64,000 bases of DNA, taken from positions 7,378,001 to 7,442,000 of the forward strand of contig NC_035790.1 of the NCBI RefSeq assembly GCF_001653235.2. The letters are read 5' to 3'. How positions within the stretch are numbered: the first letter of the stretch is position 1; each line of letters begins with the position of its first letter. The notes beneath the pieces were generated by a model, which did no database searches, had not been told where the DNA came from, and saw nothing but the letters and a program-made list of their open reading frames with translations. Made by a program: the position numbers and the translations under genes. Below are positions 22,904 to 35,351 of this stretch, piece by piece. This stretch comes from Pochonia chlamydosporia 170 (Eukaryota; Ascomycota; Sordariomycetes; Hypocreales; Clavicipitaceae).

Positions 22904-23343
22904 ACGTATTCCATAGGCGAGTGGGCCAAACAAGCAAGTGGGCCACCCCAAATTCCCATACAAATGGCACTTTTTAACCCCCCTGCAAAAACAGCCATTT
23001 ATAAATGAGACGCCATGAAAGTTTGCTAAGATACTTCTTCCATGATTTTAACTGTAATTCCGGACTTATATGGCTATTCACTCTCTATTCAGGGAGATAC
23101 CTTAAACCTTCGTTATAAGATATGCTTATAAGCAGAAAAGATGGACATTACTCTACGTAGCTCTCTGTGGAGTCTTGGAATTCCACCAGAGCATTTATCT
23201 TGCTGTAATAAAATGGATGAGCCCGTTTTGCTTCCTTTGATACGATATGCGTGGTTTTTTGCATGGGGGTTAAAAAGTGCCATTTGTATGGGAATTTGGG
23301 GTGCCCCACTTGCTTGTTTGGCCCACTCGCCTATGGAATACGT
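22904..23343. mobile_element. Pogo/Fot-type MITE with 88-bp inverted repeats
   Basis: A 440-bp element flanked by TA on both sides (22902-22903, 23344-23345). The terminal inverted repeats (22904-22991 and 23256-23343) start ACGTATTCCATAGGCGAGTG and differ at about two positions. TA target duplication and ACGTA-type ends are the hallmark of Tc1/mariner-pogo elements. The interior has no transposase frame, so it is non-autonomous. The near-identical arms suggest recent insertion. Confidence 0.88.
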
Positions 23344-23660
23344 TATGTATAAATGGTAATTATAATCATAGTTTATCACGTCCCTTGTGCCTCAGTGACG
23401 ATGTTGCTACTCGTGCCACGCCCTGAAGACTGAACCGAAAAATTAGGGGCTGTGGCACGATTAGTTCTTGGCAATTCGGCAATTGGCAACGATACCAAGA
23501 TCCTCCTGTCAGGCAGACCCCGCACCACCACGGACGTGGATCCAAAGCCTCAAGTATTTTGGACTAGGGTTAGGCAATATTAGGTCATCGGTATTTCCGC
23601 ATTTTAGCCACAACCCAGACCTTCGGAAGACCCACGTCCCGGTTGGTACACGTGTTTGTC

Positions 23661-24012
23661 ACACAAAAAGAATGCTCCTTTTGCGGAGCAATTAGTCCCA
23701 CTTATATTGTCTGACACACCCCCAGGTTGTGTGGTAATTCCAGTGCAATGCAAGCTGAAATAGTTGATGTAAGTAGACCTGCTGATTGCGAGGCCATACT
23801 AGTAGTTGGGTTGTTCTTTAGACACGGCTGAAAAGCCCGTAAAATTTGCCTTGTGTCTGCTGAATCGATGACTCGAACGAGGGTGGCCGAAGTGGAGGCG
23901 TAGGTACTGTTGGCCATGCCGTTGCGCTAAACCGGGGTTCATAACTGTAACAAAAAGAACGCGCTCTATTGCCGAACAATTAGTCCCACTTATATTGTCA
24001 GACATGCGTCCA
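23661..24012. repeat. Direct repeat pair enclosing about 230 bp
   Basis: ACAAAAAGAA...CAATTAGTCCCACTTATATTGTC occurs at about 23661-23714 and again at 23949-24003. The first unit contains a small hairpin (GCTCCTTTTGCGGAGC). These could be ends of a small LTR-like element or a local duplication. Confidence 0.55.
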
Positions 24013-24185
24013 TGTCTCATGAATGTTGATAGTTGCGAGAACGCAAAGTTGTTTCCGTTGCCGCATCTCGGCTACCCGATTACCCGTATTGATAGTATTT
24101 CTCTGATTCTTTTAAGCCATTTATCGCGCACTGACCGCTTCCTTGAAGCTTGCCACTAGCCTCGCACCATATTGACGGATATTCC

Positions 24186-24723
24186 CAGGGTGTCCAACAA
24201 CCAAGTAAACCAAAAATTGGCCCTCTTACTCGACTTGGTTGACGAGAGCCCCTGCTTTACTTGGTTGGCTTCAAAAAGTCATTACTTGGTTGACTTTGCT
24301 TGACCACTATTCCCAATCGGGTAATATTTCTGTTAAAGTATGAGTTTGAAGTAACTCCATTTCTACCGCGGTATCTGACTTGAAAGGATTCCCTTCAGCG
24401 GCCGAAGGAATGGTTGTGTCGGCATTTTGGCTTTTTATTGATGCATCGTCTATCGGGTTCACCTATCCTAGGGAATCTTCGAAAATTTGGCGGTGATGCG
24501 TGGGCTACCTGAGATGCCTTTTCCAGCCAATCAGAGCCTGCATGTACGTCCAGACATTGGCGCTATACCTCATTCGGCAACGCTCTCGAGTAAATCGAGT
24601 AAAGCCGAGTAATGGACGCAGGTTGCTTTGCTTGGTTGACCTGGAGTTCTTACTTTGCTTGGTTGACAAGTATCGAGCAATCACAACCAACCAAGTCAAG
24701 TTACTTGGTTGTTGGACACACTG
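24186..24723. mobile_element. hAT-type MITE with 8-bp target duplication
   Basis: A 538-bp element with ends CAGGGTGTCCAACAACCAAG and (inverted) CAGTGTGTCCAACAACCAAG, bounded by the 8-bp direct repeat GATATTCC (24178-24185, 24724-24731). The subterminal zones carry many ACTTGGTTG motifs in both orientations, as hAT elements do. There is no transposase coding capacity; the open frame at 24500 is incidental. Confidence 0.87.
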
Positions 24724-25059
24724 GATATTCCCGTTTGGTGCTGCATATTTGTAACTTACACGACTGAAAAGTTTAGCAACTCGGTTATTGTGTTAAGAAA
24801 AATGTCTTCCACGTGAGAGCCCGAGTTTCAGGGCATACATAACATCCCTACCAATAAGCCAACCCAGATACCGCACACGTACATATATACAGCTGCGTGC
24901 CTGGAGAATGTGGGGGACTTGGGGTATAAGTAACGGTCCAAGTGGAGTGTATTGACAACTGGCTAGGCGACTAGTAAGTACGAGCATCTGTCAGATATAA
25001 TTATGGATAACCACATGCATAATAATGACACATATTTTGTGCAAGTAGTAGAGTGGTCA

Positions 25060-25238
25060 TTCTGACAGTAACTAACAGCTAAAAAAGCAGAATTAAGAGA
25101 AAGGAGAGCTCGAGAGCTCGATATCTTGACGCAGTTCATCTCACTTGTCGATGGGTTCCGGGCCGGAGCCTAGGATGGGAGGCGAGAAGTTCTCGCCGAG
25201 AACGGCAGTCGAACCAACTTCGGGCTCAGGCCGTTACA
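25060..25238 (-). repeat. LTR-like dispersed repeat (copy 2, minus strand)
   Basis: Read on the minus strand it begins TGTAACGGCCTGAGCC and continues to ACAAGTGAGAT and GAGCTCTCCTTTCTCTT, matching the repeat at 18301-18477. The inner boundary is approximate. Confidence 0.55.
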
Positions 25239-28221
25239 GATGGTTGTTTTTGCAAGGGGGCTGAAAATACCCTTTCATATTGGATTTTGTGCTGTGGCCG
25301 AATTAGGCCAGAATATGTAGACGTCTTGAACTTGTCGCCTTTTGTTGACCAGCACTACAATACTTTTGATCCGAACGCCGACCTATGTATTGAGTATTGT
25401 GTTTTTTCGGTTCAGCCGCCATAGTCAGGAAACAGCATCTCCAACTCATCCTCTATTATGTTTTCAGCCAATTAGCTTCTTTGCTTTCACTTGAATTTTC
25501 CTTCACTTCGCCACATCTGGCTGGGAGCCATCGAGGACAGGTTATTTCATCCGCAAAACACTCCGCGCCAGGTACCGCCAGCATCCCCTAACCCGACCGA
25601 CAGAGGTGCCGTTTTTCACTTAAAGAGCGTCAACTCATCAGACCGAGGGGTGTTCTGTGTACATTCTATATTGCACTACGATGACCTAGCGCAACTTGAA
25701 AGTCGAGTATACCTCAAGAAACCCATAGTTACATCTTCAGAAGCAGTCGCATATGTGAACTCGGCATGGACCAGTGAAAGATGCAGAACGGAACATCCCG
25801 CAAGACGAAGTGAACAGTCGTGTGGCGTTTGTATGGGGAAATGATTAAAACCGAGTCCCAAGCATCCCGTGCAAGCGAGGTAGCCGAGTCAGGGCAGTCC
25901 GTTTACACAAAGTTCTAAGAACTAGCTGTGTTGGCTCCTCCCTGTCAAGCCCAGATGATGCAAAGCGCCGGAAAGTAACCTCGCCAATTGGAGGCTTCGA
26001 GTTGTTGTACCTCTTCCAGGCGGTATGGATGTTGAATGTCAAGGCTTCGTTGTGGCGCACAATAGGTTGGTCTGGGACGGCGATCAGGCCCTCTTTCGTG
26101 ACCCTAACGCCACGCCTCTATTCGAGTGCATAAGGTTCTTCTCGATTCGGTTGTTGGCAGCGTCTCCAGCCAGCCACATACTTTCGGCCCTATCAGCCCA
26201 TTGGGGCGCGTCCGAACGGGGGAGCCGTCGGCACTGTGGAGGGCGTATCCATCCGAAGCATCGGAGCATGGGGAATAGGTAGTGTGAAACCCTAGTCCAT
26301 GTCCTTTCCTCGTGGACCAGAGGAGCCCATGTACTAAATGTATAGATCGAGCCCTAAATATTCTCGGAATCTCTCTGGACACACCGCAACGGATAGACAA
26401 CTAGGAGGGATTAACTCGCTAAGCCCGGTTTGAGCGCCATGGGCCACGTCTATGCGCCCGTCAGACCAAAGCAGCTATTGAGTCACTTTAGCGAGCGAAA
26501 TCCGCCGTGGCGATAATTGCCAATAGCTGCCAAGTAATATACGTTATCTTAGGCCCGTCTAGGCCATCAGTCCGGTCGGACTGAGTTCTCTCGGTATTCA
26601 TGTCCCAAAAGATCAGCTCGCTTGGCAGAAAACCCGACAAGTCCTTCGGGCAAAACCGGCAAGTACGGAAAGTATTATGAACATCAAGGCCAGATGTTAC
26701 AGGCTTCTGATGAATCTTGCCGTATATCTCAGCTGATACAAACCATTCACCGTGCATAACTGTGCATCTACCTACATCTACCACTTCGCCTGCATTGGCA
26801 GATAGATTCCCCATATGGATGCCTTGTTGCGCAACATATGGAACGCTATCCCAATCATCGTCGCTACTAAGCCGAATACATTTGTCGTTACATCTTAGGA
26901 GCAATACTACCTAACTGTTGATGTTTAGCCTGATGGTTTGTGCGATGTCAGCTTTACGGATGTTCCGTACAACCTGCTAGAACATTACTCGCAGTGCCTA
27001 TTTGGTGCTGAGCTAACTATCTATCTTAACTCTTGTACAAGTCGTTTTCTGGTTAATGTCTCTCTCCCCAACGCAAGGCATAGGCGAAAGAACCATGGAG
27101 AGCCATTCTGGCATACTCGTTAAACGTAATTATTGCTATCGCGAATGCTAAGAAAGGAAAGGAAGCTCCATTTCCCCATTGGCCGATACATTGTAGAACA
27201 CTAGTTCGCATCGCTCAAACATCGCAGTCCGGCAGCGCACGGAGCATCTTCCGTCTAAGCACTCAAAACACCGGGTTAGGGGCTCGGAGCGTATCTACCG
27301 GTCATCATACCACTTGCCGCTTCTAGAATATATTGTGCGCCACAACGGAGCCTTGACATTCCATATTAATAATGCATGAAGTGCGATAATATGAAGCTTC
27401 CTAATTAGTGATGTTACCTTTTGCTTCCATTCTCTAGGCCATCTATCCCGAACCAAGTACGGAAATGTACCGGGCCAAGCCTACCAATTTTGTGGCGGGA
27501 GGGGGCCCTGTGAGACGCTGAGGGTTGCCATTTCCCGGGCGTGGGCTGGCTGCCAGTTTTAGGCCGCAGCCAGATGACCAATTATCTTACACCAAGTCAC
27601 AGGGCGGCCTTCAGGGGAGACGAGCTAAGCGAGGTGTTAGATTGAAGCCACAAACTGTTCGATACGCGGTGCATGTTGAGTCACGATGGGGTTCATGTAA
27701 TAGCTTATGGATCAAAACTTGGTCATTATTAATTGACTGATTTCTGTGCTCTTGTGTGTTCTTAGTTGGGCTTGGTGTTGGGCTGATGGCCCAATCCGTG
27801 GCCCCAGCGGCGGCTCAGCCACAGCGATATCATTACAACCAAAGGCTCGCCATCGTGTAAATCTCTTTATCACACAATAAGGCGTCAATGTAACAAAACG
27901 TTGCGATTGATATATATAACCTTGGTGCTAAAGACGGAGGTTAACTTTTTCAGGGAGCGCAAGCATAAAATTATATAATCAATGGATGTACCTATGGCAC
28001 TAAGAATGGAAATAACTTAGATGAAAAGTAGAGGTAGCCGATGAAAACCAGACAACACACAATACACGTCTAATATTGTAAAACACCCTCTCCATAAACA
28101 TGACATTCTGCAGACCGGCTCCTATGCGTCTGTTTGCAAGACACTTCCCGATAAGCCGTCAGAGGAACACTATGGCATTCGCAACAACAACGAGACGAGC
28201 ACCAAGACAGAACTACTAGCC
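25239..28221. other. Long intergenic stretch, no supported gene
   Basis: About 3 kb. A minus-strand frame at 26488-26904 is 138 codons long but opens with TTG and shows no family signature. Nothing else is supported. Confidence 0.4.
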
Positions 28222-28731
28222 TCAAATTTTGTCGGGTACGCGAGGGCCACAGGAACCTCGGCCCCAATTTCTCACTCCGTCATAGTAGTTTTCTGCCCAA
28301 CTCTCACACTTTTTCCTATGGGACTTGCCCCACGGCCAGGACCAGCGGCGGGAGAGGCTGCCACAGACTCGCAACATGTCCTCCTTTAAGTTCTGGTCAA
28401 TACGCTTCCTCAAGTTGTGGGAACATCTGTTTTGCGCCTTAGCGTTCCGATACCCAAAGTCGTGCCTTCTGCAGCATGGTTTAAAGTCGAATCCCGAAGG
28501 CTTATCGGGCGAGTGTGAGCAACCATCGGATGACCAGTCCAAGCAAGACGGGTTCTTCGCATCCCGAACCTTGGTGAAAGTAGCCATATCGACTTGAAAG
28601 AGCAGTCTGTCGACTTCAGCTATTTTTCCGGCATCCGTGCATCTGCTGTCCTCCTGGCGCAAGAAGCTGGGAGAAGGAGAAGCGCCTGAGACCGCGGCGA
28701 GTGTAACAAGAACACAGATAACGGCCTTCAT
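28222..28731 (-). CDS. Secreted fungal phospholipase A2
   Basis: Prokaryotic/fungal-type (group XIV) phospholipase A2 that hydrolyses the sn-2 ester of phospholipids, 169 residues, no intron. ATG at 28731 is chosen because the longer frame opens with TTG. A signal peptide (MKAVICVLVTLAAVSG) is followed by a pro-like segment. The catalytic helix reads FKPCCRRHDFGYRN with the His-Asp pair at about residues 90-91. The cysteines CTDAG, SCLDWSSDGC, the CC pair, CSHNL, VCGS and KKCESW would form the disulphides. Length fits the family. It acts outside the cell and could serve nutrition or host interaction; the biological role is not shown by the sequence. No neighbouring gene is functionally linked. 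Confidence 0.88.
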   Translation of the reverse strand: MKAVICVLVTLAAVSGASPSPSFLRQEDSRCTDAGKIAEVDRLLFQVDMATFTKVRDAKNPSCLDWSSDGCSHSPDKPSGFDFKPCCRRHDFGYRNAKAQNRCSHNLRKRIDQNLKEDMLRVCGSLSRRWSWPWGKSHRKKCESWAENYYDGVRNWGRGSCGPRVPDKI

Positions 28732-31568
28732 TTTGTACAAAGTATGCTATCGGCAGAGAAATAACAGGTTTTAATGTGTTTAAGGTAAGAAATACAACGA
28801 GACTTCTTAGACACTTTCACTATCATGATCTAACGCTTATATACCTGCCAGAATCCTCGCCTTCGCTTAAACAACTTACCAGGTCCCTAGCAAGCGAGCT
28901 GATTCTTCGGGATGCTGACCTAGACGAGCTTAGTGGTAAGAAGTTTATATGATGCAGTTAACTATTGCTAATTAGTGCGGTGCACGTCCATTTCTAATAA
29001 CTATACACACTAAAACCTTGTCAAAAATGAAGTTGACCACAACCGCGTCTTCACCCGCGTCTGCGCCGGGATGGCACTTTAGCTAATCCGCGCTGCCTCG
29101 TTTACTGGGCGTGTAGCAGCAATGCTTGCTTAATGGCCCTATCCCTGGTCGGCAGCCGGCTGGGATTGTTCGACCTTCTAGCAACCCAATTGTTTTAGGA
29201 CGGCTCCTGAGAAACATTAACCCTTTTCCGAAGCGGATAACCCGATATAAAGGCGTCAAGCTTGTGACAGCAACAACGTAACGCCGTTGCCTTTAGTTCC
29301 ACTTTTAAGGCATCCCGCCCCTGGTTAAACCGGTTGTCGGGCAAAGCAGGTAGCAGGACCGGCTCAACGAAATCCTCTAAAGGGTACTAAGCGGTCAAGG
29401 GGTGGTTGTCCGTACGATGCGGCGAATCAAAGAGTCGTTGTCTTGATGTGTATTGCTATTTGCTAACCCTGCATAACGTTATTTCCTAGCCTAACTAGTG
29501 GAATAACACCCGACTCAATTAATATTACTGTCTTCCTTTATACTTATTAACTTCTCCAAGTACCTTAATTTCCCAAGAAGGACGTGCAGCATTTTGGCCG
29601 AATGGTTTAAGCCAAAATACAATAATGTGTGCTATGGACCCAGAGAAAGCAAGCGGAACATTGCGGCGGCAGAAATAATAAGTATATGCACAAGTCGATA
29701 ATTTGATTACTATTCAATTCTATTGATGTTATGCGATCAATGGCCTAGATAATTGTCAGATTGTGCCGTGCGTGTGATGGATAGCACTGTGTGCAACCAC
29801 AAACTTAAATGCCCCAAAATGCTCTTGAATAAAGATGGCAGGAAAAAGCAAGTATGAGGGGTAAATACTCGGACGAAAGGAAGTTATTGGTATATAGAAG
29901 CCCGAAGGAAAATCTTGTACTAGGAAGAGAGAAGAAGAAGAAGAAGGAGGAGGTGGATTGATTATTAAAACATAAAAAAAAAATAAACAGAACTGCTGTC
30001 GTGATACTGTAGTGCCACCCGTATTTCTGACAATAATGCATTAAGTTGTGATAATTATGTTATTTAACGCTTGGTTAGGGCACATGGATATTGGTACCAA
30101 AGCGGCAGGTGGGGCTGTGGCTTGGTTGGAGACTTTGGACAGGGGTTCCCCGCAACTTGATGTAACATCGCTTCCCGAACGAAGTACTCCACACGGCTAG
30201 TCACTTCATCCCGCGGCATGTTCTATTATCCATACTTCCATGCGCTATGCCGAGTCTATCCCACCCACGTTACTTCGGTTATCCTCAATTATAGGGAATT
30301 CCGATCCATAAGAGTGTAGCCCATAGTATATCGTCAACACGAGAATTCTATTACTCGCCCTGCAGGCAACAGGTGTCGTTCCTATTTTATAATAAGACTC
30401 CTTCTTTTTGCAGTTAAAACAACTTGAACTCCAGGAAGTGTCAAGAAACTAGGGTCCCATAATTCCTCCCTCGGACATAAGTTACGGGATGCACTTAACG
30501 CTGTATAAGCGATCAGAAGACCGAATCTGTCAGCCGCACGGTCGCGAGCGTAATATAGTTAATACCAAGTTACATTACAACAACGTACAAATCGGACATA
30601 TGTCCCCATTTTCCCTAGCCGATATGCGGCGGGAGTTGTGCTCGACGCGAGGTGCTCATGCCGCACTGCCCAACCAGGGAACAAAACCGCAGATATCGAT
30701 GACCTTGTTCATCATGGCTGGCTACAGCTCGTGTACGGGATATAGCAATCAGAGCCCCTTCTTGACCATATCGTGATGCTCCACATCGGTGCCTCGCGAC
30801 AGAATTTAACACCAGAATGGGGTTCCAGTCCTGTCGTAAGTCAGAAGAACCCTCGTATGCGGCTAATACTGTCTAGGCGACCCGTGGGTACAAAATTGCC
30901 GGCCACAGTAGGCCTGGCAGGTCCTTATAGCAGCCGCTGTGTCCTTGTCATATGCTAGAAACCCTTCTTATACCCTACGGCCACGTGGCTGAGGACTCTA
31001 GATGCAGAGGGCAGGGGACATCGACGAGGCATTCCCACACCCCACACTATCCCCTGTGCTTCGGATGGATGCTGCCCATCTTCTCTAGCCCAGCCTTCCA
31101 CCGCAATCTCCCACCGACGCCATATACAGAAGGTGTTCCGCAACATTAGTGCTGTAACCGACATGAGGTTTTCATAACGCTATGCCCAATAGGGCGAACA
31201 TAAATTTTTCGTTACGTTGGCCACACCGTAAATCACCAAGACAGCAAACATTGATAACCTGCCAGCAGGGCTCCAACCTCCACATAGAGCACGATCTGTC
31301 CTTAATTTGGCATCACCATAGGCTACACGTTTTGCCGAGGATGGCATCTTGGCTTCAGGCGCAAATGAGAAATGATTTCCACGTGCGATTTATTAAACTC
31401 TCCCGGCAGACGAATTTAAGGAGGCTTCAGGGGGCGCTCGCAAAACGCAAACACCAGCATCAAGACCAACCCTAGAAGGTCTCGGTATTCATGTGATAAT
31501 GTAGCAGCGCAGTTGAGCGGGAGAGCTGGCCTCCCAGGTCCCGATCAGTTCACCAGTTCCGGAATGTA
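28732..31568. other. Long intergenic stretch, no supported gene
   Basis: About 2.8 kb, AT-rich in part (for example the GA-rich tract near 29921-29960). Stops are frequent in all frames. I see no domain, transposon end or RNA gene. Confidence 0.4.
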
Positions 31569-31576
31569 TATATAAG
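31569..31576 (+). promoter_or_regulatory. TATA box of the chitin-binding-domain gene
   Basis: TATATAAG about 165 bp upstream of ATG 31740, followed by a CT-rich leader. Assigned by position. Confidence 0.45.
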
Positions 31577-31739
31577 AAGGGCCTCTTTCCCTCATTGATG
31601 TGGTCTTTTCTGGTCATCATCAGGACAACGGGTGCGAAGCCACTGGCAAACCCGGATCATCACAATCACTTCCAAATTCGTTTTTAAAGATTCGTATCAC
31701 AATTTCTTTTCTCGTTGATCAGAAGACCCATTATCCAGG

Positions 31740-34022
31740 ATGCGGTTTACTGAATCAATTCTGGCTTTCCTTGTTGGGGGGGCTGTTGCTGCTCCGTCTT
31801 ATGATGTCTTACCTCGAGCTAAGGAGAACATAGACATCACAGTTATAGACGAGGGAAATCCAATGGCTAACTGGGTCACCGTCATCCAGCCTACCGCCCA
31901 CATCAAAAGAGAGGAGGACCACTTTGAGTTGAAGAATGAACTTACTCTTGAGTGGGTCCCAGGTGCGCACATAGTGAATAGACCTCGCAGATGGCTATCC
32001 CTTACTGACATCATCAGATGCTTCCGCCAAGCAAAAGAGAGGTGCGCATGACATAGTGAATAGACCTCACCGATGGCTATCTTTTGCTAACATCATTAGA
32101 TGCTTCCCACAAGAACACAGGAGGTGCGCATGACACAGTGAATAGACCCCCCAATGCCTATCTCTTAACATAATCACCAGGAACTGGCACAAAGCTCGAG
32201 GCTAAGTATCCCCGCGACAGTGAGAAGGTCATCCACATGGAAAGCTTCCGCGACAAGCTGAAGGAATCTGACTGCGATTCTAAATCGTGGTCCTTGACAT
32301 TCAAGGAAAAGGAAGGGTTCGATGCTGCCAAGGCAACGTGGGACTGGGTCAAGACACAAGGGAACCACTTCGTCATGTTCGTGCCCTCTACGAAGTGTTT
32401 GTCCTCGATTGTGAACAAGGATAAGCCCCTCTTCCCCATGCCCTTCAACGTCACCGACGTCGAGTATGATGAAAAGAACCTCAGAGTCTCCTTGAGTTCC
32501 AGAGCGATCAGCTACGTTGATGCCGTCCGCACTGGCGCCTTGCGCACCGAGCATGGGGCCGTAGATTCGAAGCTGCAGCCCCGCGCAGCCTCCTTGGACC
32601 GCCGCGCGAGGTGGGCGTTCCCTATATCCCTCAACAGAGACTTTGAGTCGACAGACAAAGACGTCCTGAAAAACGACAAGGTGACCCTTTCCTGCGCCAA
32701 GGGCAGTATGACCGGCGATATGGGCATGGCCTTTGGCGCGGAGTGGAATTGGTGGTCGTTCGGCGTTCCCACTCAGGCATATTACGAGGTCTGGGCCGAC
32801 GATATCGGGTCTAACATGCACCTCTCTTTAAGCGGCGAGGTGAGCACCAAGTTTAAAGACCACAAACAATTGTGGAACCATGAATTTGCTGGACTCGGAA
32901 TCCCGGTCTTGGCGCACGTCTCCGTGGACGGATCGTTCGGCGTCGGCTACGATGTCGAGGTCAAGGCCAAGGGCGAAGTCACCTGGGGTGGTAGTTCTCA
33001 GAACTCGAAGCGGATGTACCATAAAAAGTGCTTTTATGGCTGCGATGATATCAATAATGGGTAAGTCAACACATGCGCTTCTCATCTCATCCCCGAAGCA
33101 GGGTCAATGTTATGTCAGGGCTAACACTGCCTTCCGTCACAGCTGGGATGTCCAGGCCTTGAAGTATCCCGCTAGGGTGAGCGGCGAAGTGAACATGGAG
33201 ACTGATGTATACGCATACACTTCGCTCCATGGGTCAGTGGACGTCTTCGGGTTTCACGGAGAGGCGGGCTTGGGGCTCCAGGCCCCTAAATTCAAGGCCA
33301 CGTTTACCGGCATGGCTGGCCAAGACGTGTGCGACAACCCACAGTTCCACTTCGGGTTGAGGGCAAACTTGGAGGTCGGCATGGACATCTACCTGTACGC
33401 GGGTACCGATGCCATTGATAGCAATCACGTGTCCATCTGGAGTGGGTCGATCCCGGTCTTCCAGTCGTGCTACGGCTTTCCAACGAAAGAAGCCGCCATA
33501 GCTCCACCGCCTAATATGGAGTCACCGGACGGGTCATGCGGGGGGGAGAAGGGCTACCTCTGCCCAGGGAGCAAATACGGTGACTGCTGTGGTGCGGATG
33601 GCCGCTGCGGCGACACCCCTTCACAATGCGTGCGTGATTCGGGCTGTCAACTTTCCTTTGGTTGGTGCGATGGTTTTGCGAACGAATACTGCTTTAGTGG
33701 CGGGACAGAGATGAACGAATCTGAGAGAGCGAACGCTCGAGTCCACATCAACGAGATGTGTGGAGTCCTTGGCGGACATTTCAACCAAGGGCAGAAAAAG
33801 TTTGTAGACAGCCCCATCGGGGGCGGCAAGTGGGCCAACTACATGGCTGAAAACAGACATGGCAAGGCCCGCGACCTAAGCTTTGAGTGGTGCCAGGTAG
33901 GCCTCCAAAGAATGGCCGATGTTACTTGTCAGTCGGGTCACCAGACCGGCGCTTACGGCGAAATTCACGGGTTTAAATTCTGGTTTGTACATTCCAGTTC
34001 CGAACGTCTTGGACCGTGCTAA
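31740..34022 (+). CDS. Secreted protein with hevein-type chitin-binding domain and tandem introns
   Basis: Secreted protein of 676 residues when all introns are removed. Exons: 31740-31962, 32018-32041, 32100-32123, 32181-33060 and 33143-34022; all junctions keep phase. A signal peptide (MRFTESILAFLVGGAVAAPS) is followed by a long beta-rich region like uncharacterised fungal domains often found beside chitinase-type proteins. A hevein-like chitin-binding domain then spans about residues 511-560 (SCGGEKGYLCPGSKYGDCC, CGDTPSQC), and a cysteine-containing C-terminal domain ends LGPC. Exons 2 and 3 are 24-nt microexons coding DASAKQKR and DASHKNTG; skipping both also stays in frame. Likely cell-wall or chitin-associated; no catalytic motif is recognised. 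The microexon model is inferred from splice signals and phase. Confidence 0.75.
31963..32180 (+). repeat. Three tandem intron copies with two microexons
   Basis: Introns of 55, 58 and 57 bp (31963-32017, 32042-32099, 32124-32180) share the donor GTGCGCA, the core AGTGAATAGACC, an AAC/GAC branch and a CAG/TAG acceptor. They are spaced 79 and 82 bp apart. The intervening 24-nt pieces both start ATGCTTCC. It is a minisatellite whose unit is intron plus microexon. Confidence 0.8.
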
Positions 34023-34996
34023 TCTGGGCATGTAGGGTGGACCCTAATACCAGCCCCGGGCAAGGGAATTAGTTCAACTAGAAACGTGCAGCTCCCCTTT
34101 CCCCTTCAATCCTTGTGTGGCATCCCATGCCGAGTGGTACTGCCTACGACCTCTAGCCTTGCATCTTTCAGCACTCCCACATAAGGCAACGAGGTTTCTT
34201 CTTCTATCCTCTTATTTTCTTATTCTATTCCTCTTTATCGAATGCGGCACTTGGGTCTTTAGCGGATGTGTTTCTGACATCAGAGAAGCGCCAAAGAGAG
34301 GGACGTTTGGCGATGGAACCGTTTTTAGAATTCGACTCTTGTCCAAATTTTGTATTCTGTACGCACTAGCGCACAACCACCAGTAATTATGTGCTAAAAA
34401 TTACCTAGTTAAATAGCTAATGCTGCATTATAGCAACTGAAAAATTATTTTTTTGTTTTTATTTAACACAGCCCATTTATTCTTGAAGAATTTGGAGGAA
34501 AATCTGGTTATGGCTCCTGCAATAAGACGCTGACTAACGTTCCGTCACTCCGGTTCGCAAGGCGCTTTTAGCTCCGCGTGGTTCACCCATGGCCGCTGGG
34601 CGGAGACCGGTCAGAGATCGTAAAAGCGACTTCAAATCCTTGTCAGTAATCCACCACGGTAAGTCAATCCGATCCGACAGGGCTAATGGAGATCAATGGT
34701 CATCTCATTAAAGAATTACCCTAACTATCCCTTTGACTGCGAAAATGTTACGTTTTAGCGTGGCAGGGATATTGACCAATCAGGTTACCGGATTCTCAAT
34801 TCTCTACTTCTTGCTACAGCACATTGCCACTGACTCCAAAAGTCTCCGTCCTTACAGCGCGGTACGTCGCACTGCTTACAGCCATAAATACATTAGATTT
34901 GCGTTGATTTTGCCCATGGAGATATTTAACGGTCAAAATGGTCTTTTTCTTATTAGAAGAACAGAAAGCACACCATCCTCGCTTAGGTCTGCGTAT
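34023..34996. other. Intergenic, no supported gene
   Basis: 3' side of the chitin-binding gene, then AT-rich sequence up to the LTR. No coding signal. Confidence 0.45.
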
Positions 34997-35276
34997 TGTC
35001 AAGATCAGGACGCTCATTCAAAGCAATCACAATATGCTACTGTCAAATAATGCTGCCTCAGTCAAGCAAACATGCGAGTGTGGCAAAGTGGCAATAGGAA
35101 ATCGTAATACTGCTGCGTAGGCAGCAGTATTCCAATAAGTATATTATTTTGTATAATTCCACTCTTTTAGATAGAAAATCAAGAGAGTCTCTCGTTGCCC
35201 GATTCACAGGGGATCTTACAGGGGATCTTCTGCCCGATCGTTGTCCAGTTATGCAAACAAGTCGTGAAGTGTGACA
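34997..35276 (+). repeat. Copia-type LTR (5' LTR of a relic element)
   Basis: Starts TGTCAAGATCA and ends GTGTGACA. It is immediately followed by GTTATGAGCCCGG, a likely primer-binding site, and then the gag-like frame. It matches the solo LTR at 21781. A small internal duplication (CACAGGGGATCTTACAGGGGATCTTC) is present. No matching 3' LTR was found downstream. Confidence 0.68.
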
Positions 35277-35351
35277 GTTATGAGCCCGGTTTGCCCGACC
35301 TAATTTGATTTAAGCACAAAGCTTCTACTGCACAAAACAGCACTGACTATA

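Noticed and set aside
26488..26904. 138-codon minus-strand frame
   Set aside because: Opens with TTG; from the first ATG only 108 codons remain, and no family pattern or splice structure supports it.
32174..32821. 215-codon minus-strand frame
   Set aside because: Shadow of the main exon of the chitin-binding-domain gene.
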